Below are positions 53,260-62,280 of a stretch of 64,000 nucleotides of DNA, piece after piece; the stretch's first letter is position 1, and each line of letters begins with the position of its first letter. The position numbers were made by a program, and so were the translations under genes. The notes under the pieces were generated by a model that did no database searches, had not been told where the DNA came from, and worked only from the letters and a program-made list of their open reading frames with translations. This DNA is from Prorocentrum cordatum (lineage: Eukaryota > Sar > Dinophyceae > Prorocentrales > Prorocentraceae), in the NCBI GenBank assembly GCA_963575745.1, contig CAUYUJ010014172.1, positions 507,501-571,500 of the forward strand, in the 5' to 3' direction.

Positions 53260-53870
53260 CTAAGATGGCCCAAGACGGCTCCAAGAGGGCCTCAGAGAGC
53301 CCAAGATGACTTCCAAGACGGCCCAAGATAGCCCAAGATGGCCAAATATGGCTCCGAAGATGTTCCAAGAAGCCCCAAGACCGCTCCAAGACGGCTCCAA
53401 CTGGCCATGGAGCCTCCCCCAGAGGCCGCCGAGAGGCCACAATCGTTCAACAACCTAAAGAAAAGCAATGAATTTCGCTCTCTTGCCGTTTTGCATTCGA
53501 TGGTCTTCCGAGACCTCAAGATGGCTCCAAGATGGCTTCAAGATGGCCCAAGAGGGCCCCAAGAGAGGCCCAAGAGTGTCCCAAGATAGCCCCAAGTCCG
53601 AGAGGCGATTTGTGGGGTTCCCGAGGGGGGCGTAATTGAAGCTCCCCCCTTCTTTGATCGATGTCCTCCAAGATGGCCCCACGAGCGCTCCCAAGGCTTC
53701 CACGGGCGCTTCAATAGGGCCCCAACAGGCGCCCAGGAGGCCTCCAAAAGGCGCCCAAGAAGCTCCCAAGAGATCCCCAAGAGGCCCCAAGAGGCTCCGC
53801 GAGGCACCCAAGAAGCTCCAAGAGGCCTCCGGGACCGCCAAGAGGCCCCCAATACGCCCCCGAACTCGCC
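53260..53870. repeat. CCAAGATGGCCC/CCAAGAGGCCC decamer array
   Basis: Same decamer family as 18.6, 20.2 and 33.5-35.4 kb. The core at about 53440-53520 (AATGAATTTCGCTCTCTTGC, then TCTTCCGAGACCTCAAG) matches the position and ending of the other cores. It runs into a TCC tract. Confidence 0.85.
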
Positions 53871-53872
53871 AT

Positions 53873-54135
53873 TGCCCTCCTCCTCCACCTCCTCCTGCTC
53901 CTTCTTCTCCTCCTCCTTCTCCTCCTCCTCCTCCTCCTCCTCCTCCTCCTCTTCGTCCGCCTATTTCTCCCCATCCCTCCTCCCTCCACCCCCTCCCCCA
54001 ATTCCTTCTTCTCCTCCTCCTCGTTCTTCTCCACTTGATCCTCCTCCTCATCATCCTTCTCTTCCTCCTCCTCCTCCTCCTCCTCCTCGTCCTCCTCCTC
54101 CTCCTTCTCCTCTTCCTCCTCTCCCTCATCCCCCT
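53873..54135. repeat. (TCC)n / (CTC)n microsatellite
   Basis: Long TCC-rich tract, purest at 53905-53955 and 54065-54115. The partial arrangement decamer array then TCC tract also occurs at 34.2-35.5 kb. Confidence 0.93.
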
Positions 54136-56599
54136 CGTCCTTCTTCCTCGCCGTTCCTCCTTCGGCATGTCCGCGAAGGCACATACGGTTCGCTCCTAGG
54201 TCTGCGCAGGCTGATCCAAGACTTACGATTGACGGCTTCCCCAGCTCTTAATCCACTAGATGCTCCTCCGCTTCCCTGATCAAGGCAACTCGCCTGGGCA
54301 TCGTTTGTGGTTGGACTGATAGGGGATACGTGAAGCGTCAAGAATTTGAAAACCACAACCCCTCCATCATCGAAACTAATGCAAACTTTTGCAACGAATG
54401 TGTGCGGTGCGTATGCGCGAATCCCAGATTGATCCCCCTCTCCATCCTTGTAACTGCTGCATGCTTCAAGCTTCAGGATCAGAAGTTGTGAAGATGTCTC
54501 AGGCGAAACGCCAGCCCCGCCCTACCACACCCCTGGGGGTGCGATTGGGAAGGGGGTATTACTAAGGAAAACGGATGGAGGAATGAGGGATGAGGGACGA
54601 GGGACGAGTGGGGGAGAATGGGGGGGAAACAAACCTACCTCGCTTTTGACCACCCTCGCTTCCAAGAGATACCAAACGATGCCAAACCACGGCCTGTACT
54701 GGTCAGGCCGCTCGACGAGGAGGCGCGTGGTATGACTTGGTTTTGCCTGGAAGCGAAAGCGGGGTAGGTAATTCACGCTCCGAGAGAAGGGAGGAGGCAG
54801 GAGGAGCGAGGAGAAGGGAGTAGAAAAACGGAGGAGGAGGAGGGAGAAAGACGATCGGGATCGGGATCGTGTCCGGTTGAGTTCGCCTGCTGTGGACAGA
54901 TGATATCGACCGATCGGCTACTGCCCACCAGGATGACGGGAGGAGAGGAGGAAGAGGAGGAGGAGGAGGAGGTTCAAGCCATTCTCGGGGTCGTCCGCGC
55001 CGTCCTCGTCCTCGTTTGCGCCCCCACCCCGCCCCAGCCGTGGGATGGCTCGTGCTGGCAGGTGGTGCTAGCGTGCGGCGCTGCTGCTGAGGGAGTTCGC
55101 CTAGGGTACAGGCAACAGCGGCTCGACCAGGCACCAGAGGAACCTCCTGATGCAGCACGGCGTCGTGGGGCAGGAGGGCAACGGTCTCTGTGGGAGCAGG
55201 CGGTGCTCTTGGCGGGGGGGGTCTTGGTGCATCGCGGGCGGCGGAGGCGCAGGCGGCGTCGGCGCTGGGCTGCCTCCGGAGTTGCCGGGCGTGTTGCACT
55301 GGGAGCTCGTGCTGGCAGGGGCCCTTCCACGACTGGACCTGGACGTGCACGCCAAGAGCTCGGGCGGAGGGTGGTCGAGCAGTGGAAGCCGGACTCCGAC
55401 AGCGGGGGGCCCAGGCCGCGCTTCACCGCCTGGGCTCCAGGCTGAGACCTGGAGCGCAGCGTGGCCAGACTGATCAACCGCCACTTTGCGACGAGGCGTC
55501 TTCGCCTGCTCCCTCGCTTCCCCGCTCCCCAGCCGCCACTTGGCGAGCCCCTGCCCGCACTGGCGGGTGCCGCACGTGCGTGACTTCCCTTTTCTCCCCA
55601 TCCCTCCACCCTCTTCTCGTCTTCCTCTCCCTGCCAGCACTGTCCGGCGCCGCACTTGCGATGGCTCCTCCTCCTCCTCCGCCTCCGCCACCTCCTCCTC
55701 TCTTTCCTCCCGGTCCATAGCCGGTTGGGCCCGAGGTCCTCCCCCTCTTCCTACCTGCCGTTGGTCCGACGGACTCCGTCCTTGCCTTGGGGTGCGAAGA
55801 TTTGTCGTGCGTTGTGCCTCGCGGTCTGAGCGGCTGCGTTGCCCCCCCCCTCTCGGCATTCCTCGTTTGTGCCGCGCTTGGGCGTGAAGGTTCTCGCGCC
55901 GCGTGCCTCTACATATGCGAGGCGTGTTGTTGGCCTCTGAGGTTTCTTTGGGCCTCCAGACCTCGGCGCCAGTACCCAGAGAGAATTGTATTCCCTTCCG
56001 CAGTGCCACATGCAAATGCAAGATTAGGTACCAACATCATCGAACGCGGCCGCTTCGGCCGTAAACGGGGAAACCCGAGCGCTGACACTTCAGGTCCAGC
56101 CTTGAGCCAGAACGAGAGTACCGAGCAGTTCTGTCTGACACATTTCGGCTTGGCTGCTATGCTACATCCATGTCGAACTGCAACCCAGAAAATGAAAGGT
56201 GACAGGGGGAATGTCTGTCCCCAGGCCCCTGGTGCGCCCGTGGCGGAGGGACCATTTTGCCATACTTGTGCTACTAAGGACTTTACGAACGTATGGCAGG
56301 AACCCGAGGCACCTCCCCTGAATTCTACTCTACAACTGAAGGGGGTACTCCCTTTTGCCGTTCCCACATCTACTGTGTTTCGGCACGTTCCGTTGCACCC
56401 CACGTCGGTGCAGCGCGCCATGGTCCAACTGAGGATTCCGGGGTGTGCGCCTACCTGAATATGTTACGTTGCCTGCTTCCGCGGGCAGGGGCATATACGC
56501 GGTTGGTGGTATTTCATATGCCAGTGTGGCGGTCGTGTGGTCATGGAGCTGCAGGGGTACTTCTACATCGCATCACAATGCGTGTCAGTTCTGCGCGCC
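54136..56599. other. Largely unassigned; no supported gene
   Basis: A GGA patch at 54940-54972 and CTCCTC patches at 55660-55710. Forward codons from about 54970 (VQAILGVVRAVLVLVCA) and overlapping reverse frames up to 306 codons are present, but none keeps a coding bias or domain. At 56102-56117 the minus strand reads CGTTCTGGCTCAAG, close to the 3' half of the dinoflagellate spliced leader. The AT-balanced stretch 56000-56460 supports a 223-codon forward and a 170-codon reverse frame, neither recognisable. Confidence 0.35.
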
Positions 56600-57330
56600 G
56601 CATGTGGCTGCAGTGCGTGTGTGTGTGTGGTTTCTGTGTGTTGTGGGTGGGCACTCTCTCGTCGCTGCGCGCGAGCCCGCAGCCGCCAAAAAGTGTGTGT
56701 GTGTGTGTGGTGTGTGGTGTGTGGAGTGTCGTACGTGGTGTGTGGCGCGTGGTGTGCGGTGGGTGGTGTTTGGTGTGGGGTATGTTGTGTGTTGTGCGTG
56801 GTGTGTGGTGAGTTGTGTGTCGTGGGTAGTGTGCTGTGAACTGTGTGGCGTGTGGTGTGTGGTGTGCGGTGTGTGTTGTGTGGTGTGTGTGTGTTGAGAG
56901 CTGTGTGTGTGGGTTGTGTTGTGTGTTGTTTGTTGTGTGTTGTGTGCGTTGTGTGTGTTGTGCGTTGCTGCGTCTGTGTTCTTGTGTGTTTGTGTGGTTG
57001 TGTCTGTTGTGTGTATGTTGCCTTGTTGTGTGTGCTTATGCGTGTTAGTATGTTTGTGTGTCTGTGTGTAAGTGTGCGTTTGTGTGTGTGGGTTTGTGTG
57101 GTTGAGTGTGTGTGTGTGTGTGTGTGCGTGTGTTTGTGTGTTGTGTGCTTGTGTGGTTGCGTGTCTATGTGTTCGTGTGTTCGTGTGTGTTTGTGTGTCT
57201 GGGTGTGTCTGTGTGTTTGTGTGCTTGTGTGTTTGCGTGTTTGTGTGCTTGTGTGTTTGTTTGTTTGTTTGTTTGTTTGTTTGTTTGTTTGTTTGTTTGT
57301 TTGTTTGTTTGTGTGTTTGTGTGTAGTGGG
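56600..57330. repeat. GT-rich microsatellite region with (TTTG)n
   Basis: Over 700 bp of TGTG words with GTGTGGTGTG variants, and about 14 perfect TTTG tetramers at about 57257-57312. It gives Cys/Val-rich forward and Thr/His-rich reverse frames of up to 270 codons that are artefacts of composition. Confidence 0.95.
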
Positions 57331-57574
57331 TGCGTGTGGGTGCGCGTGCGCATGCGTGCACGGATGCCTAGGCATGTGAGACGGGCAGTGTGTGAGTGGA
57401 GGCTAAGGGGGGCAACGCGAATGACGAGAACACGGCTGGCACGAGTTCCTTGGGGCCCCGCACAGTGTCGCCACCTTGCGCGACGGGCCCCCCAAGCACA
57501 GGGCACGCGCCAAGGCACTTGCTCCTTGCTGGACCCCCCTACTTGGGGCCCCCACTTCGGGTGATCACAGCCGC
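57331..57574. other. Unassigned spacer
   Basis: GC-rich sequence between the GT-rich and GGA tracts. Nothing recognised. Confidence 0.35.
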
Positions 57575-57665
57575 CCGCCTCAGGGCGAGGAGGAGGAGAA
57601 GGAGGAGGAGGAGAAGAAGAAGGAGCAGGAGGAGGTGGAGGAGGAGGAGGAGGCGGAGGCCATCA
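57575..57665. repeat. (GGA)n microsatellite
   Basis: GGA/GAA triplets, about 28 in all, with AAGAAGAAGG breaks. Confidence 0.9.
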
Positions 57666-58445
57666 TCCTCCTAATCCCTCGTCCTCCCCGCCCCCCTTCC
57701 CCCCCCTCCCCTCCTTTCCCCACCCCCGCAGCGCCCCGGCCTCCAGCTCGGCCAGCTTCTTCTCCGCCACCTCTGCGGCTGGGGCCGAGGGCCGGGGTGG
57801 GGGGGGCGGGGCGGCCAGGGACCCAGGGCCACAGGAGGACACCGAGCTGAACTTGGACGAGCTGCGAGGGAGCACCGCAGCGAGCTCGCGAGGCGGTAAG
57901 GACTCAGTATCCAGAGCGCTCCAGGAGCCCACGGCTAGGCACAGGGGCCAGCCACGGCAGCGACCGCCCGCACGGCACTGGCAGCGTGCACAGATTCTCA
58001 GCACTCCTTGGGGCGAGGGAACAGCCCCCAGCGAGAGGGGAGGAGTGAGAGAATGAAGGGGAAGAGGAGCCCTTGCGCATTAAGGAAGAAAGAGGAGGAG
58101 GAAGAGGCTGAGGAGGAGCCGCAACCTTGGGTGGGGGGGTGAGATCCCTCTCTGCTCGATGGATGCCACCACCGTGGCCGGCAGGGCCCTACTGGACGCT
58201 CTGGCGTACATCGAAAGAAAAGGTGAGAGCAAGAGAAAGAGAGAGAGAGAGAGATGTGGCAAAGTCTATACGGTTCCCATCGCACTTCGGCAACACATCC
58301 CAGAAACAATTCCGAGCATCCAGAACAAGTTCAGGGAGGGACTTGGTGAACGTACCCACTGCCCGGGCTGATTGTAGATCTTCGCCACGGGGGGACTGCT
58401 ACTGAAAAGGAAAAGGCAACATAAGGATGATAGATCGCGCTGCAA
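57666..58445. other. Unassigned; C-rich and GA-rich patches
   Basis: C-rich 57665-57740, a GA dinucleotide run at 58228-58252, and no supported gene. A 60-70-codon forward frame (58159-58371) encodes a basic segment through the GA run without a domain. Confidence 0.35.
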
Positions 58446-58449
58446 TATC

Positions 58450-59720
58450 ATGACGTGTACCCCGCGGTGGTGACACCACGCTGCGAAATCACTCTGTGCA
58501 GCTCGCGGCCCGCAAGCGACTGCCAGACGTGGCCAGCGCTTACGGGATGCGACCTGCAAAAATCGATGCCACAGCGTGGTGTCACCGCCGCTGGCTACAC
58601 AGCGTAATGTCACAGCGTGGTGTCACCGTATCACAGTATGCTGTGAACGCAGTGGGCTACGCAGCGTGATGTCACAGCGTGGTCTCGCCGCCGCGGGCTG
58701 CAGAACATGGCCGCCACTTGAGGGCTGCGGACTACAGAGCGTGATGTCACGGCGTGATGTCGCCGCAAAGGGGGTATGCAGCGTGATGTCACACCGTAGT
58801 GTCGTCGCCGCGAGCTGCACAGCGTAATGTCACAACGTGGTCTCGCCGCCGCGGGCTGCAAGACGTTGCCGAAACGTGCGGGCTGCGGGCTACACAACGT
58901 GATGCCATAGCGTGGTGTCACTGCCGCGGACCACTCAGCGTGATGTCACACCGTGGTGTCGCTACCGCGAGGTGCACAGCGTGATGTCACAGCGTGGAGT
59001 CGCCGCCGCGAGCTGCAAGACGGGGCCGCCGATTGCAAGCTGCGGGTTGTGCAACGCGAGGTCACACCGTGATGTCGCCGAAATGGGCTGCTTCGCGTGA
59101 TTCCACAGCTTGAATGCCGCAGCCACTGGCTGCAAGACGTGGACGCGTGCGGGCTGCGGGCTACACAGCGTGATGTCAAGGCGAATTGAGGTCGCGGTGA
59201 GCCACGCAGCGTAATGCCACAGCGTCCTAAGCCCGTCTCGGGTTACAGCGTGATGTCTCAGCGTGGTGTCCCCATAGAGGGCTACACAGCGTGATGCCAC
59301 ACCGTTGGGTCTGCGCCGCGGGCTACACAGCGTGGTGTCACAGCGTTGTGACGCCGCCGCGGATCCCACAGCTTGATGTCACAGCGTGGTGCCGGAGGCT
59401 ACACAGTGTGATGTCACGGTGTGGTCTCGCGAGGGCAAAATACACAGAATGATGCCACAGCGCGGTCTTGACGCCGCGGGCTACACAACGTGATGTCACA
59501 GCGCGGTGTCGCCGTCGCGGCACAGGATACGTGGCGGCCGCTTGCAGGCTGCGGGCTACACAGCGTGATGTCGCATCGTGGTGTCGCCGCGGCGGGCTAC
59601 ACAACGCAAAGTCGCTGCACAGCGTGTTGTCGCAGACGAGAGCTACACAGAGTGATGTCACAGAGAGGCGTCCCTACACAGCGTGAAGTTTCGGCCTGGC
59701 GTCGTTGACACCATTGTGTG
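58450..59720. repeat. Tandem array GTGATGTCACAGCGTGGTGTCGCCGC (~40-bp word, ~110-bp long form)
   Basis: More than fifteen degenerate copies of ACAGCGTGATGTCACAGCG followed by TGGTGTCGCCGCCGCGGGCT. Some copies carry an extra GCAAGACGTGGCCGCC-type segment, making longer units near 58700, 58860, 59010, 59135 and 59530. From about 59710 the reverse-complement words (GACACCACGGTCACACCACGCTG) appear, so the array ends in inverted orientation. TGATGTCA is itself near-palindromic. Confidence 0.9.
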
Positions 59721-60225
59721 GCACCGCGCTATTCCTGACACCACGGTCACACCACGCTGCGATAGATACCACTGTGACACCTCAATTGGACACGCTATGA
59801 CCGACCCTACTGTGACACGACGCTGTAACATCACGTCGTGCAGTTCGCATCCGACGCTTGCGGCCATCCAGAGAACACCACGCTTTGACATCGCGCTGTC
59901 GGATCCTACCCTCAATCCTTCCCTCATCCCTTCTGCCAATGAGGAGTATTCAATCCCACAGGCAAGTGCGTGTCAAATCCACGGTTTGGTTCTAGCTTCG
60001 CCCAGGTTTCTTCGGGGATCATTGCGATGCCCTGTTTGCCATGCTACCTTCGGGAATCCATGGGGATGTATAGAATGGCCATGCCCCGAAATCGTCAATA
60101 TTATATCGTCAATGGAGCTGGGGCAGGCATGATTTATTTCAAAGTTAGCGCTTTGGAAGGGCCCGGTGAAATTGGGTCCGCGGTGCGGATTGTACACTAA
60201 TTTCGGGAGAATCGACTCCAACATG
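59721..60225. other. Inverted tail of the array, then unassigned sequence
   Basis: CACCACGCTGCGATAGATACCAC and GACACGACGCTGTAACATCACG (59750-59840) are reverse-complement relatives of the preceding array. From about 59900 the sequence is unique, and I recognise no gene. Confidence 0.45.
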
Positions 60226-60690
60226 GTCCAGGGAGGCCACCAAGGCCGCCGAGACGGCAGTTCACTGCCTCAAGAACCACCCAACAATCCCCGAGAACAC
60301 CCCAAGAGGCGCCAACGAGACAAGACGAGGCTTCCACTAAACTAAAGAGAATGCCAACAGGCGTTCCACGAAAGCCAACATTAGTCAAAACATGAAGGAA
60401 CCCTTCAAGCTGTTGTGCATGTTGCGCTTCCCGGCCCCCTCGGCTCAAGATGATACCAAAAGGGCATCCGAAGAAACAAACGGATGCAAAGAGAGCGCAG
60501 ATTGGGCCATACGAAAACCTGACAGGCTGCCCAGAACTGCACAGAAGAGACCAAATATGGCCCAAGAAGGCCCCAAGAGGCTCTGAAGGCAGCCCCAACA
60601 GACAGCCGAGATGGGCCGAACGCGGCTGAAACAGGGTCCAAAGAGGGCCCCAGGACGTCTCCACAGGAACCAAAGATAGCTCCAAGACGG
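60226..60690. repeat. Degenerate CCAAGAGGC/CCAAGACGGCCC array
   Basis: Sparse members of the decamer family (for example CCCCAAGAGGCGCC at 60301, CCCAAGAAGGCCCCAAGAGG at 60560, CTCCAAGACGGCCC at 60679) around a longer unique core (60320-60540). It is the most eroded copy in the window. Confidence 0.65.
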
Positions 60691-60819
60691 CCCAGCAATG
60701 AGATCCCACCAGATGAATAAAAACGAGGGGTGCCACCTGCTATAACCGTCTGACTGCGCTGGAACGGTGGCGGAACTTGCCGCAGGCAGCTGGATATAGA
60801 ACACCACTAACAATCTCGG

Positions 60820-61095
60820 CCCTTGAACTTGGAACCTCGATCCTCCCTGGAGGGGGCGCCGATTAGACATCCTCGATCCTTGAGCGTAGCGTCGATCCTG
60901 GAGAGCCTCGAACCTCGAACCCCTTCGCGCCATGCTCTGCGATCCCCGAACCTCAATCCACGTCGACCCTCGAACCTCGATCCTCGAGCCTCGCGGCGGG
61001 GCGGCCTCGAGAGTCTTGCACTGGAAACCCGATCCCCGAGAGCATCGAGCCTCTCGAAAACATCGATCCTGGACAGGCTGGCTCCTCGAACCTCG
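60820..61095. repeat. Degenerate (CCTCGAACCTCGATCC) repeat
   Basis: About twenty copies of a 7-15-bp word around CTCGAACC/CTCGATCC, with GAGAGCCTCG variants. Low-complexity, no coding evidence. Confidence 0.85.
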
Positions 61096-61369
61096 CGGGG
61101 GGGGCGCTGCCTCGAGAGCCTCGCACTCGACGCCGCCGCCGCGGGCCGCCCCGATGGCGATCTTGAGGGCCCCGCTCTCGGCCTCGCAGCGCCCCGCGGA
61201 CGACGACGGCGGTCCGCGCGCGCGGGGATCTGCGCCTCCCGCGGTGCTCCGCGCGTCCTGCGCGCGCGCGCTGCGCTGCGGGCTGCCCTCTTGGCGACGA
61301 GAGGGCGGGGCGTCCTGGCGGCCGCAAGGGTCGCACCTGCAGTTCGCAACCGGGCAAAGCCTCTTGGGG
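61096..61369. other. GC-rich unassigned stretch
   Basis: Very GC-rich (CGCGCGCG-type words at 61215-61280). All frames are open for some distance because AT-rich stop codons are rare. No domain recognised. Confidence 0.35.
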
Positions 61370-61800
61370 CACGTGCCCGCGCAGCCGCTCCCGCAGCCGC
61401 AACCGCAACACAACTCTTGGCCTTAGACATCCGCAACCGCACACACACACACACACGTACATCCGCAACCGATCCCGCAAATGCACCAGCAATCGCAGCC
61501 AGGTGGCACATGCTGGGCTGCATGTGTCCGCAAGTGCCCGAACAACTGGTCTCGCACTCTCAGCCAAACAAGATATCTTGGGCAACATGCCCGCAATCGC
61601 ACCCGCAACCGCAACCAACCAACAAATTTGGGCCGCGGGCACCCGCAACCACTCCCGAACCCGGAACAAGGCAACACATGTTGAGCCGGATGCTCCCGAG
61701 ACCACACCCGCAACCGCAATCGAGCAACACATTTTGGGCCAGGGTCAACCACAATAGCACCCGCAACCGCGCCCACAACCAGGCAAAAGATTTCGGACCG
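61370..61800. repeat. Degenerate CGCAACCGCAACC repeat, ~60-bp long form
   Basis: Words CCGCAACCGCA recur together with GGCAACACATG and TTGGGCC, in imperfect ~55-65-bp units (near 61500, 61580, 61625, 61680 and 61735). An (AC)n run lies at 61439-61456. Confidence 0.8.
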
Positions 61801-62280
61801 CGTGCTTGCAGTTTAACGGGAATTACATGTCACACCAGATGCACATCTTCAGACGATGGATGCTTCGCAATGTGATCAGGAAGTCTTCACCTCCTAGCAG
61901 TCATGTCCTGAAATTCCTGGGCACTCCGTTCAATGGAAAACATGTTATCAAACAAACTCTCCGGACAACCCCCCGGATAACCATTCCAAGATGCATACCA
62001 CAAGCGTCCCAGCATGTGATTGTGGCTGGCGCTCGAGCGGCAGCACACTACCCACTTGGAGATGTAGCTGGCGCTGAGGCGAGAGCACAGCGCCTAATGA
62101 TGACGGATGCGGCCAGCGCGCAGGCGACAGCACCAATATCCCAGCCGGGGATGTGGCCAGAGCTCGGGGCGAGAGCACCGTTCCCAATCACGGATGTGGC
62201 TGGCACTCGAGCGGCAACCCAATGAGGATGTGGCCCGCGTTGAGGCGAGAGTACCGTTCCCATTCAGGGAGTGGCCAGCG
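61801..62280. repeat. Unique lead-in, then degenerate GCGCTGAGGCGAGAGCACC repeats
   Basis: 61801-62025 is unassigned. From about 62030, GGATGTGGC(T/C)GGCGCT(C/G)AGGCGAGAGCACCG-type words repeat about five times with a 55-60-bp spacing and lead into the terminal array. They share GCGCTGAGGCGAGAG with 53010-53035. Confidence 0.65.

Noticed and set aside
56563-57375. Reverse frame of 270 codons rich in Thr and His
   Set aside because: It is an artefact of the GT/TTTG tract.
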